In this document: positions 27,190 through 34,098 of the stretch, piece by piece
Position numbering within the stretch: position 1 is the first letter of the stretch
Layout of the letters: the number at the start of each line of letters is the position of its first letter
NCBI RefSeq assembly: GCF_028682395.1
Contig: NZ_JANHLC010000006.1
Coordinates: forward strand, 186,001 to 250,000
DNA length: 64,000 nt
Origin: Pseudomonas putida
Lineage (GTDB): Bacteria > Pseudomonadota > Gammaproteobacteria > Pseudomonadales > Pseudomonadaceae
Direction: 5' to 3'
Made by a program: the position numbers and the translations under genes
The notes under the pieces: generated by a model
Database searches by the model: none
What the model was told of the DNA's origin: nothing
Seen by the model: the letters and a program-made list of their open reading frames with translations, nothing else

Positions 27190-27204
27190 CCGATATATGA
27201 TCGG
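27190..27204. promoter_or_regulatory. Candidate LysR operator
   Basis: CCGAT-ATATG-ATCGG, a perfect 5-bp inverted repeat around a 5-bp AT centre, lies in the 153-bp gap between the divergent acyl-CoA dehydrogenase and LysR genes, 35 bp before the regulator start. Location and form fit a LysR site. Confidence 0.45.
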
Positions 27205-27238
27205 CCCATAGAGCCACCCATAATAAGAGCGCCGCGCA

Positions 27239-28171
27239 ATGAATCTGAGCAAGGTTGACCTCAATCTCTTCATCGTCTTCGACGCCATCTATACCGAAGC
27301 CAACCTGACCCGCGCCGGGCAAATTGTGGGCATCACCCAGCCGGCGGTTTCCAACGCCTTGGCCCGCTTGCGCGAGACCTTCAACGACCCGTTGTTCGTG
27401 CGTACCGCCCAGGGCATGGTGCCCACGCCCATGGCGCAGAACATTATCGGCCCGGTGCGCAATGCCCTCTCGTTGCTGCGGGTCTCGGTGCAGGAAAGCC
27501 GCATCTTCAACCCGTTGCAGGCGAACAAGACCTACCGCATCAGCATGACCGACCTGACTGAAGCCGTGATCCTGCCACCGCTGTTCCAGCGCTTGCGCCG
27601 CCTGGCGCCAGCCGTGGTGATAGAAAGCTTCCTGACCAAGCGCCGCGAGACCACCAAGGAACTGGCGGCCGGGCGTATCGATTTTGCCGTCGACGCACCG
27701 CTCAATACCGACCCGCAGGTACGCCACGTCAAGCTGATGGAAGATCGTTATGTGTGCGCCATGCGCAAAGGCCACCCGCTGGCGGGCAAGGACAAGTTCA
27801 GCCTGGACGATTACCTGGGCCTGACCCATATCCATATCTCCAGCCGCCGCAACGGCCTGGGCCATGTCGACCTGGCGCTGGGCAAGATGGGCATCCAGCG
27901 CAAGATCGCCCTGCGCTCCCAACACTACCTGATGGCCTCCCAGGTCCTGCAACAGACCGATATGGTCATGACCGTGCCGGAGCGCTTTGCCCGTCGCCAC
28001 GAACTGCAGTACTTCTCCCTGCCGGTCAATGATGTGCCCGCCGTGGAAACCCATCTGTACTGGCATGAAAGTACCGACCAGGACCCGGCCAACCGCTGGA
28101 TGCGCGAGCAGATCATCGAGTTGTGCCAGCAGGTCGCGGCCCAGGAAAAGAAGCTCGACAAGAGCGCCTGA
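27239..28171 (+). CDS. LysR-family transcriptional regulator
   Basis: A 310-residue LysR regulator starting MNLSKVDLNLFIVFDAIY. The N-terminal helix-turn-helix (NLTRAGQIVGITQPAVSNALARLRETFND) and the PLFVRTAQGMVPTP stretch place it in the NodD/LeuO/PA2206-like subgroup. It is followed by a substrate-binding-like effector domain. Divergent from the acyl-CoA dehydrogenase gene, so a fatty acyl or branched acyl compound is a plausible inducer. The liuR gene follows after 105 bp with its own operator. Confidence 0.9.
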   Translation: MNLSKVDLNLFIVFDAIYTEANLTRAGQIVGITQPAVSNALARLRETFNDPLFVRTAQGMVPTPMAQNIIGPVRNALSLLRVSVQESRIFNPLQANKTYRISMTDLTEAVILPPLFQRLRRLAPAVVIESFLTKRRETTKELAAGRIDFAVDAPLNTDPQVRHVKLMEDRYVCAMRKGHPLAGKDKFSLDDYLGLTHIHISSRRNGLGHVDLALGKMGIQRKIALRSQHYLMASQVLQQTDMVMTVPERFARRHELQYFSLPVNDVPAVETHLYWHESTDQDPANRWMREQIIELCQQVAAQEKKLDKSA

Positions 28172-28214
28172 TCCCGACATCGGTCCCTCGACGCATGCAT
28201 GGAAAGCGCGGCAA

Positions 28215-28240
28215 TCTGCTTGACGTATACGTCAAGCAGA
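28215..28240. promoter_or_regulatory. 26-bp perfect palindrome, LiuR-type operator of liuR
   Basis: The half TCTGCTTGACGTA (28215-28227) is followed directly by its exact reverse complement. The core ACGTATACGT matches the ACGTTAACGT core of the liuA boxes except at the two central bases. A -35-like TTGACG (28220-28225) is inside it, so binding would block the liuR promoter: likely autoregulation. Confidence 0.75.
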
Positions 28241-28276
28241 CATTAGCGTAGCGCCACGACGAATCCGAGCGTGCAT

Positions 28277-28675
28277 ATGAGCAGCCAGACCTACAGCATT
28301 TCCGACCTCGCCCGCGAGCTCGACATCACCACCCGTGCCATCCGCTTCTATGAAGAACAAGGCCTGCTCGCGCCCGAGCGCCGTGGCCTGGAACGGATCT
28401 ATTCGGCACGGGACAAGGTCAGCCTGAAACTGATCCTGCGCGGCAAGCGCATCGGTTTTTCCCTGGCCGAATGCCGCGAGCTGATCGAACTCTACGACCC
28501 CACCAGCGGCAACCAGAAACAGCTCAACAGCATGCTGGCCAAAATCGCCGAACGCCGTGCCCAACTCGAACAGCAGATGCTCGATATCGAGCAGATGAAA
28601 CTCGAACTCGACACCGCCGAAGAGCGCTGCACCCAGGCGCTCGAACAGACTATCCGCAATCAGACCGCGTCCTGA
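28277..28675 (+). CDS. liuR: MerR-family regulator of leucine/isovalerate catabolism
   Basis: A 132-residue MerR-type regulator. The N-terminal winged helix reads YSISDLARELDITTRAIRFYEEQGLL, followed by RRGLERIYSARDKVSLKLILRGKRIGFSLAE and a long C-terminal coiled coil (residues 78-125) for dimerisation. There is no cysteine cluster, so it is not a metal sensor. Sequence and position next to liuE identify LiuR, which represses the liu genes until a pathway acyl-CoA is present (family knowledge). ATG 28277 was preferred over an in-frame GTG two codons earlier. Confidence 0.9.
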   Translation: MSSQTYSISDLARELDITTRAIRFYEEQGLLAPERRGLERIYSARDKVSLKLILRGKRIGFSLAECRELIELYDPTSGNQKQLNSMLAKIAERRAQLEQQMLDIEQMKLELDTAEERCTQALEQTIRNQTAS

Positions 28676-28710
28676 GCCCTGCCCCATCGGTCGCCGCAAG
28701 CGAGCCGCCC

Positions 28711-28724
28711 AACAAAGGTAACAA
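28711..28724 (+). promoter_or_regulatory. A-rich Hfq/Crc-type motif over the liuE ribosome site
   Basis: AACAAAGGTAACAA contains the AAAGG ribosome site of liuE and ends 2 nt before its ATG. The AAC-AA repeats resemble the catabolite-activity motif (AAnAAnAA) bound by Hfq with Crc. Confidence 0.45.
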
Positions 28725-28726
28725 CC

Positions 28727-29626
28727 ATGTCACTGCCTACCCATGTTCGCCTGATCGAAGTCGGCCCCCGCGACGGCCTGCAGAACGAAGCCCAACCGAT
28801 CAGCGTGGCCGACAAGGTCCGCCTGGTCGACGCCCTGACCGACGCCGGCCTGGGCTACATTGAAGTGGGCAGTTTCGTGTCGCCCAAGTGGGTGCCGCAA
28901 ATGGCCGGGTCGGCCGACGTCTTCGCGCAGATCCAGCGCAAGCCGGGGGTCACCTACGCTGCACTCGCCCCCAATCTGCGCGGTTTCGAGGATGCCGTGG
29001 CGGCCGGGGTCAAGGAGGTCGCGGTGTTTGCCGCCGCCTCCGAAGCCTTCTCCCAGCGCAATATCAATTGCTCGATCAGTGAAAGCCTGGCGCGTTTCGC
29101 GCCCATCATGGAGGCCGCCCGCGCACAGGGCATCAGCGTGCGCGGTTACGTGTCCTGTGTACTGGGCTGTCCCTACGAGGGCGAGGTTGCGCCCGAGCAG
29201 GTGGCTCAGGTCGCCCGGGAACTCTACGCCATGGGCTGCTACGAAGTGTCCCTGGGCGACACCATTGGCACTGGCACCCCGGGCGCCACCCGCCGCCTGT
29301 TCGAAGCGGTCTCGGCCCACGTGCCACGGGACAAGCTGGCCGGGCATTTCCACGATACCTATGGCCAGGCCATGGCCAATATCTACGCCAGCCTGCTGGA
29401 AGGCATCCAGGTCTTCGACAGCTCAATCGCCGGGCTGGGCGGCTGCCCGTACGCCAAGGGCGCCAGCGGCAATGTGGCCACCGAGGACGTGCTCTACCTG
29501 CTTGAAGGACTCGGTATCAGCACCGGCATCGATATGTCGCGCCTGATCCTGGCCGGGCAGCAGATCTGCAACGTGCTGGGACGTCCAAGCGGGTCACGGG
29601 TCGCCAGGGCACGCAGCGCACAGTGA
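28727..29626 (+). CDS. liuE: Hydroxymethylglutaryl-CoA lyase
   Basis: Cleaves HMG-CoA to acetyl-CoA and acetoacetate, the last step of leucine degradation. The 299-residue TIM-barrel protein has the signatures EVGPRDGLQNE, GYVSCVLGCPYEG, LGDTIGTGTPG, the metal ligands HFHDTYGQA and the loop IAGLGGCPYAKGASGN with the catalytic cysteine. It follows liuR after 51 bp and is separated from liuABCD by the crcY gene, so it is probably co-transcribed with liuR. Called mvaB in some annotations. Confidence 0.96.
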   Translation: MSLPTHVRLIEVGPRDGLQNEAQPISVADKVRLVDALTDAGLGYIEVGSFVSPKWVPQMAGSADVFAQIQRKPGVTYAALAPNLRGFEDAVAAGVKEVAVFAAASEAFSQRNINCSISESLARFAPIMEAARAQGISVRGYVSCVLGCPYEGEVAPEQVAQVARELYAMGCYEVSLGDTIGTGTPGATRRLFEAVSAHVPRDKLAGHFHDTYGQAMANIYASLLEGIQVFDSSIAGLGGCPYAKGASGNVATEDVLYLLEGLGISTGIDMSRLILAGQQICNVLGRPSGSRVARARSAQ

Positions 29627-29647
29627 GGGAGAGAAAATGTGTCGTGG

Positions 29648-29687
29648 TGTTACCGCGCACGTTTTGTCCACCCTCAGACGAGTAACA
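29648..29687 (+). promoter_or_regulatory. Candidate CbrB upstream activating site for crcY
   Basis: TGTTAC (29648-29653) and GTAACA (29682-29687), extended to GTGTTAC/GTAACAC, form an inverted pair centred about 128 bp before the predicted RNA start. The CbrB site as I recall it is TGTTAC-N14-GTAACA; here the gap is 28 bp, twice the usual. Confidence 0.5.
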
Positions 29688-29770
29688 CGGAAACAGTTTT
29701 CCAGCATTGTGCCCGCCCCGAAAACACGCACAATTTATAACTCATTGATTTACAAGGTATTTTAAAAGTT

Positions 29771-29784
29771 GGCACGGCTTCTGC
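29771..29784 (+). promoter_or_regulatory. Sigma54 promoter of crcY
   Basis: TTGGCACGGCTTCTGCT: GG at 29771-29772, exactly 10 nt, then GC at 29783-29784, the -24/-12 form recognised by RpoN and close to TGGCAC-N5-TTGC. A start about 12 nt downstream, near 29796, is predicted. Confidence 0.88.
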
Positions 29785-29795
29785 TATCTCTATCG

Positions 29796-30171
29796 CACAA
29801 CAATAATAAAAAGCGGCAAACCAATAAAAATAAGACGAAACGACTCTGACATAACAAAAACAACACGGCAGAGACGCAGCTAACAGATTTTTTTGGAGAA
29901 GGTGTGCTTACAGGGAACTCTTCGGAGTCACCCGCGACCGGGCAGAGAACAATAAAACTACCTTCAGGTAGCTCCCGAACTGGTTGGATCACTTGCGGAT
30001 AAGCAGATCAGCGCTCAAAAAAATACGTTTGCTCTTGACCCCGGATGGGGGTCGCACGATACGCAGTAAAGGGATCACGGTTGCCAAAAACAACAATAGA
30101 CCGCCCCCTTCATAATAAAAAGAGCAGGCAACAACACAATTAAAGGGGAGCTTCGGCTCCCCTTTGTGTTT
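29796..30171 (+). ncRNA. crcY: CrcY small RNA, Hfq/Crc-sequestering
   Basis: An RNA of about 375 nt that relieves carbon catabolite repression by binding Hfq/Crc. Its bounds come from the sigma54 promoter and the UUCG terminator. It has at least six A-rich motifs of the AAnAAnAA kind, for example AACAATAATAA (from 29799), AACAAAAACAACA (from about 29853), AACAATAAAA (from about 29949), AAAAACAACAATA (from about 30086), CATAATAAAAA (from 30111) and CAACAACACAA (from about 30129). In P. putida CrcY lies next to an HMG-CoA lyase gene, as here, which separates it from CrcZ (next to cbrB). No credible protein is encoded. Confidence 0.88.
30142..30171 (+). terminator. crcY terminator
   Basis: AAAGGGGAGC (30142-30151), loop TTCG, GCTCCCCTTT (30156-30165), then GTGTTT. 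A stable UUCG-capped 10-bp stem that ends the crcY RNA. Confidence 0.85.
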
Positions 30172-30279
30172 CCTCGCTCCCCCTCTTGCTCCCCCACCTC
30201 CCTGGCAGAGACGCCCCCCCCCACACCTGAACGCAACGGGATCTATAGTTGCCTCGCAGCTTGCCGTCGAACGCCACCC

Positions 30280-30337
30280 TTACGTTAACGTAAAGGTCAT
30301 TGACAACCACCGCGACCAGCCTTTACGTTAACGTCAA
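30280..30337. promoter_or_regulatory. Two LiuR-type operators and promoter of liuABCD
   Basis: Box 1, TTACGTTAACGTAA (30280-30293), is a perfect palindrome; box 2, TTTACGTTAACGTCAA (30322-30337), shares the core ACGTTAACGT. Their centres are 43 bp apart, about four helical turns. A perfect -35 TTGACA (30300-30305) lies between them and box 2 covers the -10 region, so LiuR binding would block transcription. Confidence 0.85.
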
Positions 30338-30368
30338 GCAACGAGCCGGCCCCGCTCGCCACCTTCAC

Positions 30369-30377
30369 AACAATAAA
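30369..30377 (+). promoter_or_regulatory. A-rich Hfq/Crc-type motif before the liuA ribosome site
   Basis: AACAATAAA lies 4 nt before the AAAGG ribosome site (30382-30386) of liuA. Its AAC-AAT-AAA phasing fits the catabolite-activity motif, predicting translational repression of liuA by Hfq/Crc. Confidence 0.5.
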
Positions 30378-30393
30378 TGGCAAAGGTATCCCC

Positions 30394-31557
30394 ATGAGCT
30401 ATCCCACCCTGAACTTCGCCCTCGGCGAGACCATCGACATGCTGCGCGACCAGGTCCAGGCGTTCGTCGCCAAGGAACTGGCCCCCAGAGCCGCGCAGAT
30501 CGATGTCGACAACCTGTTCCCCGCCGATATGTGGCGCAAGTTCGGTGATATGGGCCTGCTCGGCATTACCGTGCCGGAAGAATACGGCGGCGCCGGCCTA
30601 GGCTACCTGGCCCATGTGGTGGCGATGGAAGAAATCAGCCGCGGATCGGCGTCCGTAGCCCTGTCCTACGGCGCGCACTCCAACCTGTGCGTCAATCAGA
30701 TCAATCGCAACGGCAGCCACGCCCAGAAAAGCCAGTACCTGCCCAAACTGATCAGCGGCGAACATGTCGGCGCCCTGGCCATGAGCGAGCCCAATGCTGG
30801 CTCCGACGTCGTGTCGATGAAGTTGCGGGCCGACAAGCGCGGCGACCACTTTGTCCTCAACGGCAGCAAGACCTGGATCACCAACGGTCCGGATGCCAAC
30901 ACCTACGTGATCTATGCCAAGACCGACCTGGAAAAGGGCGCCCATGGCATCAGCGCCTTTATCGTCGAACGCGACTGGAAAGGCTTCTCGCGCAGCAACA
31001 AGTTCGACAAGCTCGGCATGCGCGGCTCCAACACCTGCGAGCTGTTTTTCGATGATGTCCAGGTCCCCGAGGAAAACCTGCTGGGCAGCCTCAACGGCGG
31101 GGTAAAAGTGCTGATGAGCGGCCTGGACTACGAGCGCGTGGTGCTCTCCGGCGGACCGACCGGCATCATGCAGGCCTGCATGGACCTGGTCGTCCCCTAC
31201 ATCCACGACCGTAAACAGTTCGGCCAGAGTATCGGCGAGTTCCAACTGATCCAGGGCAAGGTGGCCGACATGTACACCCAGCTCAATGCCAGCCGCGCCT
31301 ACCTGTACGCCGTGGCCCAGGCCTGCGAGCGCGGCGAGACCACCCGCAAGGACGCCGCCGGCGTCATCCTCTACAGCGCCGAACGCGCCACACAGATGGC
31401 CCTCGATGCCATCCAGATCCTCGGGGGCAATGGCTACATCAACGAATTTCCAGCCGGCCGCCTGCTGCGCGACGCCAAGCTGTATGAAATCGGCGCAGGT
31501 ACCAGCGAAATCCGCCGGATGCTGATCGGGCGTGAGCTGTTCAACGAAACGAAATAG
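30394..31557 (+). CDS. liuA: Isovaleryl-CoA dehydrogenase
   Basis: FAD-dependent enzyme that oxidises isovaleryl-CoA to 3-methylcrotonyl-CoA in leucine breakdown. The 387-residue product has AMSEPNAGSDVVSMK (FAD site) and QILGGNGYINEFPAGRLLRDAK. The catalytic glutamate is in LDYERVVLSGGPTG, the position peculiar to isovaleryl-CoA dehydrogenases. First gene of liuABCD, under two LiuR boxes, with an 82-bp gap before liuB. Confidence 0.96.
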   Translation: MSYPTLNFALGETIDMLRDQVQAFVAKELAPRAAQIDVDNLFPADMWRKFGDMGLLGITVPEEYGGAGLGYLAHVVAMEEISRGSASVALSYGAHSNLCVNQINRNGSHAQKSQYLPKLISGEHVGALAMSEPNAGSDVVSMKLRADKRGDHFVLNGSKTWITNGPDANTYVIYAKTDLEKGAHGISAFIVERDWKGFSRSNKFDKLGMRGSNTCELFFDDVQVPEENLLGSLNGGVKVLMSGLDYERVVLSGGPTGIMQACMDLVVPYIHDRKQFGQSIGEFQLIQGKVADMYTQLNASRAYLYAVAQACERGETTRKDAAGVILYSAERATQMALDAIQILGGNGYINEFPAGRLLRDAKLYEIGAGTSEIRRMLIGRELFNETK

Positions 31558-31639
31558 ACGGTAGCGGCGAGCTTCAAGCAGCAAGCAACCAGAGCATTGC
31601 GCTCGACGGCTATTTCTTTCAGTGCTTACGGAGTAAGCC

Positions 31640-33244
31640 ATGATTCTGCATTCACAAATCAATACGCGTTCAGCGGAGTTCGCCGACAACAGTGCGGCGA
31701 TGCTCGAGCAGGTCGAGGCCTTGCGCACCCTGCTGGCGACCATCAGCCAGGGCGGCGGCAGCAAGGCCCAGGAGCGGCACACTTCGCGGGGCAAACTGCT
31801 GCCGCGCGAGCGCATCAATCGGCTGCTCGATCCGGGCTCGGCCTTTCTTGAACTCAGCCAGCTGGCGGCCCATGGAGTGTATGGCGAAGACGTGCCCGCC
31901 GCCGGGGTCATTGCCGGGATCGGCCGGGTCGAAGGCGTGGAATGCATGATCGTGGCCAACGACGCCACGGTCAAAGGTGGTTCCTATTACCCGCTCACGG
32001 TTAAAAAACACCTGCGCGCCCAGACGATCGCCGAGCAGAATCGCCTGCCCTGCATTTACCTGGTGGACTCCGGGGGCGCCAACCTGCCACGCCAGGACGA
32101 AGTGTTCCCGGACCGCGAGCACTTCGGGCGGATCTTCTTCAACCAGGCCAACATGAGCGCACGCGGCATCCCGCAGATCGCCGTGGTCATGGGCTCCTGC
32201 ACTGCCGGTGGTGCGTATGTGCCGGCGATGGCCGACGAAGCGATCATGGTCCGCCAGCAGGCAACCATCTTCCTCGCTGGCCCGCCCCTGGTAAAAGCCG
32301 CCACGGGCGAGGTGGTCAGCGCCGAGGACCTGGGCGGGGCCGATGTCCACTGCAAGGTCTCCGGCGTAGCCGACCATTACGCCGAAAACGATGAACACGC
32401 CCTCGCCCTTGCCCGACGCAGCGTGGCCAACCTCAACTGGCGCAAGCAGGGCCAGTTGCAGGTACGCCCCAACCTCGCCCCGCGCTACGCCACTGACGAG
32501 TTGTATGGCGTGATCCCGAGCGATGCCAAGCGCCCCTTCGATGTACGCGAAGTCATCGCGCGCCTGGTCGATGACTCGCAATTCGATGAGTTCAAGGCGT
32601 TGTTCGGCACCACCCTGGTCTGTGGCTTCGCCCATCTGCACGGTTACCCGATTGCGATTCTGGCGAACAACGGCATTTTGTTCGCCGAGGCCGCGCAAAA
32701 AGGCGCGCATTTTATCGAGCTTGCCTGCCAGCGCGACATTCCCTTGCTGTTCCTGCAAAACATCACCGGTTTCATGGTCGGCCAGAAGTACGAGGCCGGC
32801 GGCATTGCCAAGCACGGCGCCAAGCTCGTCACCGCGGTGGCCTGTGCCCGGGTGCCGAAATTCACGGTCATCATCGGCGGCAGTTTCGGCGCCGGTAACT
32901 ACGGCATGTGCGGCCGGGCCTACGACCCGCGGTTCCTGTGGATGTGGCCCAACGCCCGAATCGGCGTGATGGGCGCCGAACAGGCCGCCGGGGTGCTGGT
33001 CCAGGTCAAGCGCGAGCAGAGTGAACGCACCGGCCAGCCCTTTGGCAGCGCCGAGGAAGCCGAGATCAAGCAGCCGATCCTCGACCAGTACGAGCATCAG
33101 GGGCACCCCTACTACTCCAGCGCACGCTTGTGGGACGACGGTGTGATCGATCCGGCACAGACCCGCGACGTGCTCGCCCTGGCCCTGTCCGCCGCCATGA
33201 ACGCGCCCATCGAGCCGAGCCGCTTTGGCGTGTTCCGCATGTGA
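31640..33244 (+). CDS. liuB: Methylcrotonyl-CoA carboxylase, carboxyltransferase (beta) subunit
   Basis: Transfers CO2 from carboxybiotin to 3-methylcrotonyl-CoA, giving 3-methylglutaconyl-CoA. The 534-residue product shows the two crotonase-like carboxyltransferase halves: KGGSYYPLTVKKHLRAQ and VVMGSCTAGGAYVPAM in the first; FLQNITGFMVG, IIGGSFGAGNYGMCGRAY and IGVMGAEQAAGVL in the second. These residues match MCC beta. It partners LiuD. Confidence 0.97.
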   Translation: MILHSQINTRSAEFADNSAAMLEQVEALRTLLATISQGGGSKAQERHTSRGKLLPRERINRLLDPGSAFLELSQLAAHGVYGEDVPAAGVIAGIGRVEGVECMIVANDATVKGGSYYPLTVKKHLRAQTIAEQNRLPCIYLVDSGGANLPRQDEVFPDREHFGRIFFNQANMSARGIPQIAVVMGSCTAGGAYVPAMADEAIMVRQQATIFLAGPPLVKAATGEVVSAEDLGGADVHCKVSGVADHYAENDEHALALARRSVANLNWRKQGQLQVRPNLAPRYATDELYGVIPSDAKRPFDVREVIARLVDDSQFDEFKALFGTTLVCGFAHLHGYPIAILANNGILFAEAAQKGAHFIELACQRDIPLLFLQNITGFMVGQKYEAGGIAKHGAKLVTAVACARVPKFTVIIGGSFGAGNYGMCGRAYDPRFLWMWPNARIGVMGAEQAAGVLVQVKREQSERTGQPFGSAEEAEIKQPILDQYEHQGHPYYSSARLWDDGVIDPAQTRDVLALALSAAMNAPIEPSRFGVFRM

Positions 33245-33282
33245 TCGCGCGTCGCGCCCCCCTGTTACCGGAGCCCTGCCCC

Positions 33283-34098
33283 ATGAGTGCTTTTACCACC
33301 CTTGAGTTGCAACGCGACCCCCGCGGCTTCACCACCCTGTGGCTAAGCCGCGAAGACAAGAACAACGCCTTCAATGCCCAGATGATTGGCGAACTGATTG
33401 CGGCGCTGCAGCAGCTCCAGGCCGATCCGGACCTGCGTTTTGTCCTGCTGCGTGCGCGCGGCAAGCATTTCAGTGCCGGCGCCGACCTGGCCTGGATGCA
33501 GCAATCGGCCGAACTGGACCTGCAAAGTAACCTGGACGATGCCCATCAACTGGCCGAGCTGATGTACCGCCTCGCGGAACTGCCAGTCCCGACCCTGGCC
33601 GTAGTTCAGGGCGCGGCCTTTGGCGGCGCCCTGGGCCTGATCAGTTGCTGTGACATGGCCATCGGCAGCGACGAGGCGCAGTTCTGCCTCTCGGAAGTAC
33701 GTATTGGCCTGGCCCCCGCCGTGATCAGCCCCTTTGTGGTCCAGGCCATCGGCGAACGCGCCACGCGTCGCTATGCCCTGACGGCCGAACGCTTCAGCGG
33801 CGAGCGCGCCCGCGAACTCGGACTGCTGGCCGAAAGCTACCCGGGCAGCGAACTCGACACCCATGTCAGCGCATGGATCGACAACCTGTTGCTCAATAGC
33901 CCCCAGGCCTTGCGCGCCAGCAAGACACTGCTACGTGAAGTCGGCAATGGCGCCTTGACCCCCGCGTTGCGCGGTTATTGCGAACAGGCCATCGCCCGCC
34001 TTCGGGTCAGCCCCGAGGGCCAGGAAGGCCTGCGCGCCTTTCTGGAAAAACGTCCGCCCCAGTGGCAGGTTGCGTCCGACACTCAGGAGTCCCGCTGA
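33283..34098 (+). CDS. liuC: Methylglutaconyl-CoA hydratase (enoyl-CoA hydratase family)
   Basis: Hydrates 3-methylglutaconyl-CoA to HMG-CoA. The 271-residue crotonase-fold protein has ARGKHFSAGADLAWM (oxyanion-hole segment) and QGAAFGGALGLISCCDMAI, with the family's usual SEVRIGLAPAVISPFV. I chose ATG 33283 as the family start. It lies 38 bp after liuB and overlaps liuD by one base (TGATG). Confidence 0.95.
   Translation: MSAFTTLELQRDPRGFTTLWLSREDKNNAFNAQMIGELIAALQQLQADPDLRFVLLRARGKHFSAGADLAWMQQSAELDLQSNLDDAHQLAELMYRLAELPVPTLAVVQGAAFGGALGLISCCDMAIGSDEAQFCLSEVRIGLAPAVISPFVVQAIGERATRRYALTAERFSGERARELGLLAESYPGSELDTHVSAWIDNLLLNSPQALRASKTLLREVGNGALTPALRGYCEQAIARLRVSPEGQEGLRAFLEKRPPQWQVASDTQESR

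Noticed and set aside
29762..29992. 76-codon minus-strand frame
   Set aside because: Antisense to crcY; Leu/Phe/Ser-rich because crcY is A-rich.
30214..30222. Run of nine C
   Set aside because: Could be a slippery tract, but it is downstream of the crcY terminator and not in a coding frame.
31568..31590. Repeat-like GCGAGCTTCAAGC and AGCAAGC between liuA and liuB
   Set aside because: Resembles fragments of Pseudomonas dispersed repeats, but only one short piece is seen.
30598..33106. Two long minus-strand open frames (458 and 478 codons)
   Set aside because: Antisense to liuA and liuB, which are unmistakable.
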